From the NCBI GenBank assembly GCA_023664705.1, contig JAMPFE010000060.1, forward strand, positions 1 to 11,492: DNA of 11,492 nucleotides, given 5' to 3'. Shown one piece after another: positions 1-7,340 of the stretch. The stretch is from Lachnospiraceae bacterium. GTDB taxonomy: Bacteria; Bacillota; Clostridia; Oscillospirales; Ruminococcaceae. A model generated the notes under the pieces. That model saw only the letters and a program-made list of their open reading frames with translations. It did not search any database and had not been told where the DNA came from. Numbering within the stretch: position 1 is the first letter of the stretch; every line of letters starts with the position of its first letter. Made by a program: the position numbers and the translations under genes.

Positions 1-259
1 AATGTACAAGCCTATCCTCGAACGCAGCAACATCACATGCCGTTCGGATTACGAGTACCTCAAAACCGTGATTAACGATACAAAACAAAAAGCTGTACCC
101 CTCAAAGAAAACTTTGAAAAGTGCAGCAGACTATACAACATCTACTCGGACATTGTCAAGACCTACCGCGAAATTTCACAAGGCGATTACATCAGCAAGC
201 TCATTGAACAACAACAGCAACAAGAAAAGGACGCACCAACAAAGCGTTCTCACCGATAA
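1..259 (+). CDS. Relaxase (MobA/VirD2-like), C-terminal fragment cut by the window start
   Basis: The open frame is already running at the left edge and stops with TAA at 257-259. The 85 visible residues are helical and charged. They hold FEKCSRLYNIYSDIVKTY followed by REISQGDYISKLIE, which I recognise as the usual end of clostridial MOBP-type relaxases, and then a run of five glutamines and a basic tail (KRSHR). No catalytic residues are visible because they lie in the missing N-terminal part. The protein would nick oriT and lead the transferred strand. The integrase follows 105 bases downstream, the mobC-relaxase-int order common in mobilizable elements. The ATG at position 2 is probably an internal methionine, not the start. 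The relaxase N-terminus at the right end of the window may be the other part of this same gene. The family call rests on memory of the C-terminal pattern, not on a search. Confidence 0.7.
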   Translation, partial: MYKPILERSNITCRSDYEYLKTVINDTKQKAVPLKENFEKCSRLYNIYSDIVKTYREISQGDYISKLIEQQQQQEKDAPTKRSHR

Positions 260-289
260 AAAATTCTTTGGCGTACCTCGAAAAACATC

Positions 290-318
290 TTGACTTTAAA
301 GCAAAAAAGTGATATAAT
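290..318 (+). promoter_or_regulatory. Consensus promoter of the integrase gene
   Basis: TTGACT at 290-295 and TATAAT at 313-318 are separated by exactly 17 bases, giving 11 of 12 matches to the sigma-A consensus. Transcription would begin near 325, about 40 bases before the integrase ATG at 365. The integrase therefore need not depend on read-through from the relaxase gene. Confidence 0.8.
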
Positions 319-364
319 AAAAGGGCAGAGATACGCCAATGGCAAAGTAAAGGAGGTTTGCCTA

Positions 365-1543
365 ATGGCATCAATTGAAAGGCGCGGAAACTCATTCCGC
401 ATTAAGGTTTCGTGCGGCTACAAAGCCGACGGAAAGCAAGTGACACAGCGCATGACTTGGACTCCCGACGAGGGCATGACCGAAAAACAAATCGAAAAAG
501 AGCTTCAGCGGCAGGCGATTTTATTTGAGGAAGAATGCAAGCGAGGACAGGTCGTTTCGGCGATAAAGTTCGAGGCGTTCTGCGAGGAGTGGTTCGAGGA
601 CTACGCGCGGTTGAACTTGAAAAGCACTACATACACTCGGCAGCGGCAACTTACAAAGCGGGTTTACGCCGCACTCGGACATATTCGCTTGGACAAGCTC
701 ACCACGCGCGAGATACAAAAATTCATCAACAGCCTCGCCAAAGACGGAGTGAACGAGAACACAGGCAAAGCACTTTCAAGAAAGACGATGGTTCACTACC
801 TCTCGTTTATTTCAACGGTCATTGATTTCGCGATCAAAATGGATATGCTGACCGATAACCCGTGCCGCCGCGTAACAATCCCCAAAGGCAGCAAAAAGGA
901 GCGGAAAATTTTGACGCTTGAACAGACAGAGGAATTTTTCAAGCTGTTGGAGAATGCGCCGCTGAAATACAGAGCATTTTTCACGCTCGACATATACAGC
1001 GGCTTGCGGCGCGGCGAGATGCTCGGGCTGGAGTGGAAGGACGTTGATTTTCGGACGGGAATTATTCACGTTCAGCGAACGTTAAATTACACAAAATCGC
1101 GCGGAATTTACACCGACACGACCAAAACCGAAAGCTCGGTAAGGTTCGTCAAGGTTCCGGCGGCGGTGATCGATATTTTGCGCGAATACAAGGCGGAGCA
1201 GGACGCGGAACGCGAGAAATTAGGCAGCAAGTGGCACGATACGGACAGACTTTTTGTGAAATTCGATGGTCAGCCGATGAATCCGCAGACGCCGTACGGT
1301 TGGCTCAAGGAGTTTTGCGAGAAGAATGATTTTCCGTTCCACGGGATCCATCAATTTCGACACTTGCATACCAGTCTGCTAATCGGCACGGGCATTGATC
1401 CGACCACCGTTTCGGGGTTGTTAGGACATTCACAAGTTTCAACAACTCTGAACTTATACAGCCACATGTTCCGCGAAAATCAGATCAAGGCATGCGATGC
1501 TGTGGCGAACGCATTGGATTTCACAAATCGGAAGCCGGCGTAA
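365..1543 (+). CDS. int: Tyrosine site-specific integrase (Tn916 Int type)
   Basis: This 392-residue protein should integrate and excise the element by recombining att cores. Residues 1 to about 62 (MASIERRGNSFRIKVSCGY...) look like the arm-site-binding N-terminal domain of Tn916-type integrases. About 65-165 is the SAM-like core-binding domain. The catalytic domain from about 185 shows R215 (SGLRRGE), K254 (TTKTESS), H329 and R332 (HQFRHLH), H355 (GLLGHS) and the nucleophile Y365 (LNLYSH), so the catalytic set is complete. I chose ATG 365 because AAAGGAGG at 349-356 sits 8 bases before it; an in-frame ATG at 290 lies on the -35 box and is unlikely. It follows a relaxase C-terminus and lies 118 bases before a tRNA-like att core, as expected for an integrase at an element end. 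No excisionase gene was seen next to it. Confidence 0.95.
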   Translation: MASIERRGNSFRIKVSCGYKADGKQVTQRMTWTPDEGMTEKQIEKELQRQAILFEEECKRGQVVSAIKFEAFCEEWFEDYARLNLKSTTYTRQRQLTKRVYAALGHIRLDKLTTREIQKFINSLAKDGVNENTGKALSRKTMVHYLSFISTVIDFAIKMDMLTDNPCRRVTIPKGSKKERKILTLEQTEEFFKLLENAPLKYRAFFTLDIYSGLRRGEMLGLEWKDVDFRTGIIHVQRTLNYTKSRGIYTDTTKTESSVRFVKVPAAVIDILREYKAEQDAEREKLGSKWHDTDRLFVKFDGQPMNPQTPYGWLKEFCEKNDFPFHGIHQFRHLHTSLLIGTGIDPTTVSGLLGHSQVSTTLNLYSHMFRENQIKACDAVANALDFTNRKPA

Positions 1544-1545
1544 AG

Positions 1546-1591
1546 TTACGGCAGCTTACGGCATTTTACAATAAGTCCCATATAAGTCCCA
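1546..1591. repeat. Two pairs of short direct repeats after int, candidate integrase arm sites
   Basis: TTACGGCA occurs at 1546-1553 and 1556-1563 (10-base period). ATAAGTCCCA occurs at 1571-1580 and 1582-1591 (11-base period). Tandem sites about one helical turn apart, close to an att core, are typical of DNA bound by the N-terminal domain of Tn916-type integrases or by excisionases. The role is inferred; the repeats themselves are exact. Confidence 0.55.
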
Positions 1592-1610
1592 AGAGGTGTT
1601 TCAAGGGCGG

Positions 1611-1651
1611 AAATAAAAGCTCTCAAGCGTCTTGCAGAGCCGCTTGAGAGC
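1611..1651 (-). terminator. Leftward intrinsic terminator beside the att core
   Basis: GCTCTCAAGCG (1619-1629) and CGCTTGAGAGC (1641-1651) form a perfect 11-bp stem with an 11-base loop. Read on the minus strand the stem is followed by TTTTATTT (1618 down to 1611). On the plus strand no T-run follows. It therefore stops transcription coming from the right, that is, from the side where a minus-strand tRNA would lie after integration. Confidence 0.7.
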
Positions 1652-1660
1652 ATACACTTA

Positions 1661-1683
1661 TGGTGACCCGTACGGGAATTGAA
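1661..1683 (-). other. Attachment site core matching a tRNA 3' end
   Basis: On the minus strand this reads TTCAATTCCCGTACGGGTCA then CCA. That is a T-loop, the 3' side of a T-stem (CCCGT), a 7-base acceptor 3' strand (ACGGGTC), a discriminator A and CCA. CCCGTACGGG (1667-1676) is a perfect palindrome inside it. The 5' side of the T-stem and the rest of a tRNA are absent to the right, so this is only the 3' end, as expected for an element-borne core. The acceptor would fit a tRNA beginning GACCCGT, perhaps a tRNA-Lys, but the isotype cannot be fixed from this piece. Confidence 0.7.
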
Positions 1684-1800
1684 TTGATTTTTTCATTTTT
1701 TCTAACTTTCCGCAAAATGGCGCAATGCGTCTTGTGAAGCGGATTTAGCGCAACTTGCAACAAGCAATTTTTTTAACTTTTCCTAAGTTTTCGAGAAAAT

Positions 1801-1832
1801 AATGGACAATTAATGGACAGGATTTCCGTCCA
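1801..1832. repeat. Direct repeat pair AATGGACA on the far side of the att core
   Basis: AATGGACA occurs at 1801-1808 and 1812-1819 (11-base period), with an inverted GTCCA at 1828-1832. The spacing matches the ATAAGTCCCA pair at 1571-1591, whose other strand reads TGGGACTTAT, so the TGG(G)AC element appears on both sides of the core in opposite orientation. Candidate second arm-site cluster. The rest of the stretch from 1684 to 1800 is AT-rich and shows no gene. Confidence 0.4.
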
Positions 1833-1911
1833 AAACCAACAACGAAAATTCAAATTATTGATGGCTGCCTCTACAAATTTTAATAAAATACGACAATGTG
1901 GAGGTATCACC

Positions 1912-2175
1912 ATGAATATTTTGGAAGGTTTATTTTTCGGGACACAGGCACCGTTCGACGAGGTGGACGTGAACTGCTCCGAATACTACAAAGCGGGCGA
2001 TAAAGTAGAGCAAGTTAAAGCAAAAATCCTTGAGCGTTATCCCGAATTGGCACAGCTTATGGAAGAATACCACAATGCACAGATGGAGCAAGCAAGTCTC
2101 GGCACATTTCACCATTTCACGGTCGGATTTCGCGTCGGCGCGCAGCTTATGTTGGAAATGCTGAAAGAGCTTTGA
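1912..2175 (+). CDS. Small DUF6809-like protein of unknown function
   Basis: The protein has 87 residues, MNILEGLFFGTQAPFDEV... through GFRVGAQLMLEMLKEL. The N-terminal pattern (M-ILE-L-FG...P) and the C-terminal pattern (F..GFR.GA.LM.EM) match what I remember of DUF6809 proteins, small helical proteins common in clostridial mobile DNA and without a known role. The ATG at 1912 is preceded by GTGGAGG (1898-1904) with 7 bases of spacing; an upstream in-frame ATG at 1813 falls in the AATGGACA repeats and has no ribosome binding site. No membrane segment or metal-binding motif is visible. It ends at a terminator and converges with the DUF389 gene. The family assignment is from memory and moderately sure; the gene itself is well supported by its ribosome binding site and terminator. 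Confidence 0.75.
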   Translation: MNILEGLFFGTQAPFDEVDVNCSEYYKAGDKVEQVKAKILERYPELAQLMEEYHNAQMEQASLGTFHHFTVGFRVGAQLMLEMLKEL

Positions 2176-2182
2176 TAAACGG

Positions 2183-2219
2183 GAGCCAATCTAGCATGAG
2201 ATTGGCTCTTGTATTTATT
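2183..2219 (+). terminator. Terminator between the DUF6809-like and DUF389 genes
   Basis: GAGCCAATCT (2183-2192) pairs with AGATTGGCTC (2199-2208) across a 6-base loop, a perfect 10-bp stem, followed by TTGTATTTATT. It sits 8 bases after the DUF6809-like stop codon. On the minus strand the stem lies 15 bases past the DUF389 stop but is followed by CCGTTTATC, so it is at best a weak terminator for that gene. Confidence 0.75.
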
Positions 2220-2223
2220 ACAC

Positions 2224-3588
2224 TTAATTCGCCGAAGCTGTAACAATATTCAACCGAACATCATCCGTTCCGCTTGTTAGCACGAGCCAATTTTTGACTG
2301 CCTGTTCCTCTTCGGCGGTAAGCGGCTCAGCGGTGCTCGCCGTAAGCAGTATGTAATCTCCGCTCTTGGTCGAAATAAGCCCGCAGCCGCAATCCGAGAG
2401 CTTTGTAAATATCGTTTCCGCGCCGCTTGCGAGCGCATTGTAATCTACCTTCTCGGTCAACTGTCCGCGCATTTCGTTGATCGTCTTTGCCTGCTCATCG
2501 AGCGTTTTTTGCTGTTCGTCAAGCTGCGCTTGCAGCTGTCCTATCGTGTTTTCTTGTAACGCTATCGTCACCTTGTCGGTATTTTCAACCTCGGTTATCT
2601 TATTTTGCGTCACGCGGAGCGAATAATCCTTGAGGTCATACTGCGCGAGTTCCTGTTCAAGACGCGCTATAACATCATCCGAAACCGTTGCGCCCACCAA
2701 CGAAACCGAGATCACCCGATTAACGTGATCGGTGCTGCTTTGCACCATTTGCGTGTCGGGAAAGACCATTTCATTTGTTAAATAATTTGAAACTCGGTGT
2801 TCCATCGCGCTGCTTAAAACCGTTATTGCGCCGACAAGTATGCTTGGGATTATCGTGATAATAGTTATAGCAGTGATTATCCGTTTTATGCGCTTTTGTT
2901 TTTTCTTGTCGAGAATATCGTGCGTCGGAACACGCAGCAGTTTGGTAACGAACGCCGACGAGAGCATAATAAACAGCGTATTTATCGCGAACAGGTAAAA
3001 TGCGCCGATGATAAACTGCGGCTGCAAGGTCGCAATGCCGTAACCCGCCGTGCAAAGAGGCGGCATAAGCGCGGTCGCGATAGCCACGCCCGGGATAACG
3101 TTGCTCTTTTTTTGGCGTGTGTTGCCTATCATTCCCGCGATACCGCCGAACAGCGCTATCAGCACATCCCAAAGGGTGGGGCTTGTCCGCGCTATCATCT
3201 CGCTTGTCGGTGCGTCGAGCGGCGTTATCAAGAAATATATCGTCGAGGTTATCAGGCTGATAACGACCTGCGTTCCGAACCGCGTGAACGCTTTGCGGAG
3301 CATTGTCAAATCGCGCGTTGCGAGGGAATATCCCATCGTCAGAATGCCGCTCATAAGCGGCGAAATGAGCATAGCGCCGATTATCACCGCCGTAGAGTTT
3401 ACGTTAAGTCCGATTGACGCAATCAAAATAGCGAGCATTAAAATCCACATATTCGAGCCGTGGATTATGGTGTTTTCCTCCATCATTTCGCACAGCTCGT
3501 CGTTGCTCATCGTGTCCTCGCGAATGTCGAGCAGGTTGCGGAAATATTTTTTGACCGCGTGCTTGCGGCTTTCGGCTGTTGTCTGCAT
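2224..3588 (-). CDS. DUF389 family integral membrane protein with coiled-coil tail
   Basis: This 454-residue membrane protein belongs to the DUF389 (uncharacterised hydrophobic domain) family, whose substrate and role are unknown. About seven hydrophobic segments are visible near residues 47-63, 67-90, 105-122, 139-156, 164-186, 191-214 and 235-260. Family hallmarks are VIIGAMLISPLMSGI and AIATALMPPLCTAGYGIA. The C-terminal 190 residues are soluble and include a predicted coiled coil near 340-380 (IGQLQAQLDEQQKTLDEQ) and a last alpha/beta-looking domain. I chose ATG 3588, 8 bases after GAGG; a TTG six bases upstream is too close to that site. The exporter gene ends 187 bases upstream on the same strand, and no terminator was seen between, so co-transcription is possible. 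A weak promoter candidate is TTGCAA (3770-3775) with TAAAAT (3746-3751, 18-base spacer). Confidence 0.88.
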   Translation of the reverse strand: MQTTAESRKHAVKKYFRNLLDIREDTMSNDELCEMMEENTIIHGSNMWILMLAILIASIGLNVNSTAVIIGAMLISPLMSGILTMGYSLATRDLTMLRKAFTRFGTQVVISLITSTIYFLITPLDAPTSEMIARTSPTLWDVLIALFGGIAGMIGNTRQKKSNVIPGVAIATALMPPLCTAGYGIATLQPQFIIGAFYLFAINTLFIMLSSAFVTKLLRVPTHDILDKKKQKRIKRIITAITIITIIPSILVGAITVLSSAMEHRVSNYLTNEMVFPDTQMVQSSTDHVNRVISVSLVGATVSDDVIARLEQELAQYDLKDYSLRVTQNKITEVENTDKVTIALQENTIGQLQAQLDEQQKTLDEQAKTINEMRGQLTEKVDYNALASGAETIFTKLSDCGCGLISTKSGDYILLTASTAEPLTAEEEQAVKNWLVLTSGTDDVRLNIVTASAN

Positions 3589-3775
3589 TGTCAAAACCTC
3601 TTTTCAAGTAAATTTGATCAGCAAAGCGGCGCAAAGATACGCAGTATGCCGTCCGCGCACAACTTCGCCCGTTGTACCGTGAATGCTCTTGTAACCGTAA
3701 CTGCCATCGGGTATTGCTATCGCCGCTATGCCGCTGACCTCGCGTATTTTATTGCCTCTCAAAAATATTTTGCAA

Positions 3776-5515
3776 TTACACAAACTGACTGTTATACAGC
3801 GCCGCATATTTCCCATTCAGTTCCATAAGCTGCTCATGGCTTCCCACCTCTTTTATGTCGCCGTTTTCCATATACAATATCACGTCCGCATCCTTTATCG
3901 TCGACAGCCTGTGCGCGATAACAAAACTCGTTCTGCCTTTCATAAGCTGTGCCATCGCTTTTTGTATCTTCTGTTCCGTGTGGGTATCAACGTTGCTTGT
4001 CGCCTCGTCCAATATCATAATTTCGGGATCGGAAGCCATTGCTCTTGCGATAGTGAGAAGCTGCCGTTCGCCTTGTGAAATGTTCTCCGCACCCTGCGTT
4101 AAGACCATATCGTAGGCACCGGGCAAAGTACGGATAAATCCATCTGCGCCCGCGGCTTTCGAGGCAGCAAGTATTTCCTCGTCGGTAAGCCCATCGCGGC
4201 TGTACGACAAATTATCACGTATACTCCCCTCAAAAAGCCAAGTGTCTTGAAGCACCATTCCAAAGCGATTGCGCAGTTCTTTGCGTGTCATCTCGGCGGT
4301 GTTCACCCCGTCTACCGTTATCTCGCCGGAGTTTATCTCGTAAAATCTCATCAGCAGATTGATAAGTGTAGTTTTCCCCGCTCCTGTGGGACCGACTATC
4401 GCGACTTTCTGCCCCTGCTTTACAGTAACATTCACATCAGTCATCAGCAGCCTGTCGGGAGTGTAGCCGAACGCAACGTGCTTGAATTCCACTTCGCCCT
4501 TTGAAGTTTTCGGCTGTTTTCCTTTTTCGGGATCGGGAATTTCCTCCTCCGCATCCAGCAGTGCGAATATGCGGTTTGCAGCCGCCATCGCCGCACCGAA
4601 GCTGCCTGCCATTCCCGCAAGCGAGGTGAACGGCTGAGAAAATTGTTTTGAATATTGCAGCATTGCCTGAACATTTCCGACCGTCATCATTCCCGAAAGA
4701 GCGAAAAAGCACCCCAGCACTGCGCTCACCACGTACCCCGCATTATTTACAAGCGAGGTGAGCGGACTTATTGTTCCCGAAGCGATCTCCGCGCTCTGCG
4801 AACTTTTCCGCAAAGCGTCGTTCAGTTCGTCGAAGCGCTTCCCCGCGCGCAACTGATAATTACAAGTTTGTATGACGGATTGTCCGTTGTACATTTCCTC
4901 GATAAACCCATTGAGCTGCCCCAGCAAATTCTGCTGATCACCGTAATGCTTGGCGCTTGCTTTCATCACGCCCATTGCTGCCGCAAGAGAAAGCGGTACG
5001 GAAATTATTGCGATAAGCGCAAGCCAAAGATTTATCCGCAGCATCATTATCAAAATACCGATCACCATTATCAAATTGGTGACTATCTGCGTTAAATTTT
5101 GACTGATAGCGTTGTTTACCGTGTCAACGTCGTTGGTAATTACGCTGAGAATTTCGCCGTTAGTGCGTGTGTCGTAGTAGTTGAGTTTGGTTTTGTGCAT
5201 CTTGCGGTCGATGTCGTTTCGCAGGCTTTGCATTACCCTTGAGGTAATTTTCGACATACCGAAATTTTGCAAGAATGCGAATATCTGAGCAATGAGATAG
5301 AGCAGAAGCAGCGCCGCCAACAGAACCGCGATAAGCTCCCAATCAAATTCCCCTTTTGTTACTCCGTCGTAAAGAGCGGTTGTCACACCGCCCATTACGG
5401 TAGGCGCGAGAACCGAAAATATCGTGCTTATAACTGCAGACAATATCACGAAAAACAAGGACACCCTGTATTTTTTCAAGTATCCCATAAGACATTTTAA
5501 GCCGTTAGATTTCAT
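3776..5515 (-). CDS. ABC exporter subunit 2, canonical ATPase half (permease plus NBD fused)
   Basis: This 579-residue half-transporter has an N-terminal six-helix exporter domain (about 1-310) and a nucleotide-binding domain (about 340-579). Walker A is GPTGAGKTT (375-383), the Q-loop glutamine is Q423, Walker B ends ILDE with catalytic E504, and the switch histidine is H535 (IAHRLST). The signature is ISQGE (479-483) rather than LSGGQ, a variant usual in one half of heterodimeric exporters. Its Walker A, Walker B and His work with the LSGGQ of the partner to form the hydrolytic site. The start ATG is preceded by GGAGG with 9 bases of spacing and overlaps the end of the partner gene by 11 bases, so the two are translationally coupled. 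The likely role is export of a drug or peptide across the cell membrane. The substrate cannot be read from sequence. Confidence 0.93.
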   Translation of the reverse strand: MKSNGLKCLMGYLKKYRVSLFFVILSAVISTIFSVLAPTVMGGVTTALYDGVTKGEFDWELIAVLLAALLLLYLIAQIFAFLQNFGMSKITSRVMQSLRNDIDRKMHKTKLNYYDTRTNGEILSVITNDVDTVNNAISQNLTQIVTNLIMVIGILIMMLRINLWLALIAIISVPLSLAAAMGVMKASAKHYGDQQNLLGQLNGFIEEMYNGQSVIQTCNYQLRAGKRFDELNDALRKSSQSAEIASGTISPLTSLVNNAGYVVSAVLGCFFALSGMMTVGNVQAMLQYSKQFSQPFTSLAGMAGSFGAAMAAANRIFALLDAEEEIPDPEKGKQPKTSKGEVEFKHVAFGYTPDRLLMTDVNVTVKQGQKVAIVGPTGAGKTTLINLLMRFYEINSGEITVDGVNTAEMTRKELRNRFGMVLQDTWLFEGSIRDNLSYSRDGLTDEEILAASKAAGADGFIRTLPGAYDMVLTQGAENISQGERQLLTIARAMASDPEIMILDEATSNVDTHTEQKIQKAMAQLMKGRTSFVIAHRLSTIKDADVILYMENGDIKEVGSHEQLMELNGKYAALYNSQFV

Positions 5516-7241
5516 TTTCGACCGCCTCCTCTCCCAATTGAAGCACGGCTATCTCACGATATAATTCGCAGTTTTGCAAAAGTTCCTTGTGAGTGCCGTT
5601 GCCGACTATTTTTCCGTTTTCAAGTACAAGTATACGGTCGGCATCGATTATTGAGCTTATGCGCTGTGCGACCATAATCACAGTGGCGTTGCCCATATTC
5701 CGTTTTATGTTGCCGCGAAGTTCCTTATCCGTTTTCATATCAAGTGCAGAAAAGCTGTCATCAAAAATGTATATTTCGGGCTTTTTCATTACGGCGCGGG
5801 CTATCGCCATTCTTTGACGCTGACCACCCGAAAGATTGGTGCCGCCTTGTGCTATTTCGGAGTGATAGGTGCCGTCCTTTTTCTCAATAAATTCTTTTGC
5901 GCAGGATATCTCGGCAGCCTTTTCCCAATCACTCTCCGTGCCGTTTTCATTCCCAAAATTGAGGTTGGACGCTATATCTCCGGAAAACAAAACGTTCTTC
6001 TGAGGCACATAGCCTATCAAATCGCGAAGCTCACGAATGTTGTATTTTTTAATATCTATGCCGTTCACTAAAATATGACCGACTGTCGGGTCGTATAGCC
6101 TCGGTATCAATTTCAACACGCTGGATTTTCCGCAGCCCGTCCGACCGATTATCGCTGTTATCTCGCCCGAGTGCGCTTCAAAGGTAATATCCGATAATAC
6201 GGGTTCGTCGGCGTTGGGATAAGAAAAAGTAACGCCCCGAAACTCCACCGATCCGCGTTTTTTTCCTTCGGAGATGGTTTTGTTGCCGCTGTGTATTGAG
6301 TTTTCGGTATTCAGCACTTCCGCAATTCGTTTAGCGCAGGCATAAGACATCGGGAACATCATAATGACCGCCGCCAGCAAAATGATCGATGCCAATATCA
6401 TACTGATATACTGGCTGTTCGCTACCAGTGCGCCCACCTCCATTTCGCCTTCGGAAACGTAGAACGAGCCCAACACCATTACGGCGACCGTGGTAACGCC
6501 GAATATTATCTGAATAACGGGCATAAGCAGTCCGTTTATGCGCCCCGAAATTACCGCAGTCTTAGAATACTCCGCGTTGGCTTCTCCGAAACGCTTTATT
6601 TCGTGCTCCTGTTTATTAAATGCACGGATAACGCGAACGCCTTCCAGCGTTTCCAGAAACAGCTTATTGATACGGTCTATCATTCGCCGCATTTTAACAG
6701 AATATCGCGAAACGAGCAGTATGATTATTCCCGAACTTATGATAAGTATCGGGATAGCTACATTCAGCACCGAACTTACTTTTCCGCCCGTCGCCGAAGA
6801 AAGCACAAGCCCCGCTACTGCCATCAAGGGAGCCATCACGCCGAGCCGCAGCAGCATAGTCAGAAACATCTGAACATTTGTCACGTCCGAGGTGCTGCGC
6901 GTGACAAGGCTCGCCGTTCCGAACTTATCCATTTCCGATGCGGAGAAGCTCTGCACCCGATAGAATATCTCACGGCGAACGTCCGCCGCAAATTTGGTCG
7001 ATATCATCGCCGACAGCTTAGTTGCCGCGATATTGGCGATACAAGCGAGCACTGCCATAACAGCCATAATAACGGCAAGCGTAAAAATAACGCCCTTGTT
7101 TTCGCCGCCAACTCCGTCGTCTATCATATTCGCGAGCAGCGTAGGCAGCATCATTTCGGCGACCGACGCTATCAGCATAAATATGAGCAGCATAACGATA
7201 TATTTTTTGTTAAGCTTTACCTTTGACAGGATCGTACCCAT
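5505..7241 (-). CDS. ABC exporter subunit 1, degenerate ATPase half (permease plus NBD fused)
   Basis: This 578-residue half-transporter has an exporter membrane domain (about 1-310) and an ATPase domain (about 330-578). Walker A is GRTGCGKSS (366-374), Q-loop Q414, and the signature is a perfect LSGGQ (470-474). Walker B reads YIFDD, so the usual catalytic Glu is Asp (D495), and the switch His is Gln (Q526, MVAQRISS). Both changes mark the non-hydrolytic half of heterodimeric exporters of the BmrCD/LmrCD kind. It is first in the operon, with GGGAGG 8 bases before ATG 7241, and its stop overlaps the next gene. It is divergent from the TetR gene, which suggests induction when an effector releases the repressor. 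Multidrug or antimicrobial peptide efflux is the usual role of such TetR-linked pairs, but this is inference. Confidence 0.93.
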   Translation of the reverse strand: MGTILSKVKLNKKYIVMLLIFMLIASVAEMMLPTLLANMIDDGVGGENKGVIFTLAVIMAVMAVLACIANIAATKLSAMISTKFAADVRREIFYRVQSFSASEMDKFGTASLVTRSTSDVTNVQMFLTMLLRLGVMAPLMAVAGLVLSSATGGKVSSVLNVAIPILIISSGIIILLVSRYSVKMRRMIDRINKLFLETLEGVRVIRAFNKQEHEIKRFGEANAEYSKTAVISGRINGLLMPVIQIIFGVTTVAVMVLGSFYVSEGEMEVGALVANSQYISMILASIILLAAVIMMFPMSYACAKRIAEVLNTENSIHSGNKTISEGKKRGSVEFRGVTFSYPNADEPVLSDITFEAHSGEITAIIGRTGCGKSSVLKLIPRLYDPTVGHILVNGIDIKKYNIRELRDLIGYVPQKNVLFSGDIASNLNFGNENGTESDWEKAAEISCAKEFIEKKDGTYHSEIAQGGTNLSGGQRQRMAIARAVMKKPEIYIFDDSFSALDMKTDKELRGNIKRNMGNATVIMVAQRISSIIDADRILVLENGKIVGNGTHKELLQNCELYREIAVLQLGEEAVENEI

Positions 7242-7287
7242 TTGTTTTTCCTCCCGTTACAATAAAATCAGTTTACCTGACCGGTTC

Positions 7288-7319
7288 AATGTCACTTTGT
7301 AATAATATAACTTGACATT
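7288..7319. promoter_or_regulatory. Inverted repeat, candidate TetR operator
   Basis: AATGTCA (7288-7294) and TGACATT (7313-7319) are perfect inverted 7-mers 18 bases apart, centred at 7303/7304. The right arm overlaps the -35 box of the tetR promoter and the whole element lies between the divergent tetR and exporter genes. Binding would block tetR and could block the exporter promoter, which I could not locate with confidence on the minus strand (TATATT near 7310-7304 is the best -10 candidate). Confidence 0.5.
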
Positions 7320-7340
7320 TCGCTAATAATGGGTTATAAT
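7312..7340 (+). promoter_or_regulatory. Perfect consensus promoter of the tetR gene
   Basis: TTGACA (7312-7317) and TATAAT (7335-7340) are separated by 17 bases, 12 of 12 matches to the sigma-A consensus. Transcription should begin near 7347, leaving an unusually long leader of about 115 bases before the tetR ATG at 7461. A promoter this strong normally needs repression, in keeping with the operator-like repeat overlapping it. Confidence 0.85.

Noticed and set aside
1661..1740. A complete minus-strand tRNA gene
   Set aside because: Only the T-loop to CCA part is recognisable; the DNA beyond 1684 cannot supply the other T-stem strand, anticodon arm, D-arm or 5' acceptor strand.
1813..1911. 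Upstream extension of the DUF6809-like gene to ATG 1813
   Set aside because: No ribosome binding site precedes 1813, the region holds the AATGGACA repeats, and ATG 1912 has a well-placed GTGGAGG.
2896..3828. Several rightward open frames of 120-210 codons opposite the DUF389 gene
   Set aside because: Low-complexity, arginine-rich or shuffled translations without ribosome binding sites; the leftward frame has clear membrane segments and DUF389 motifs.
6603..7226. Rightward open frame of 207 codons opposite exporter subunit 1
   Set aside because: His- and Arg-rich shadow translation with no ribosome binding site; the opposite strand encodes a complete ABC exporter half.
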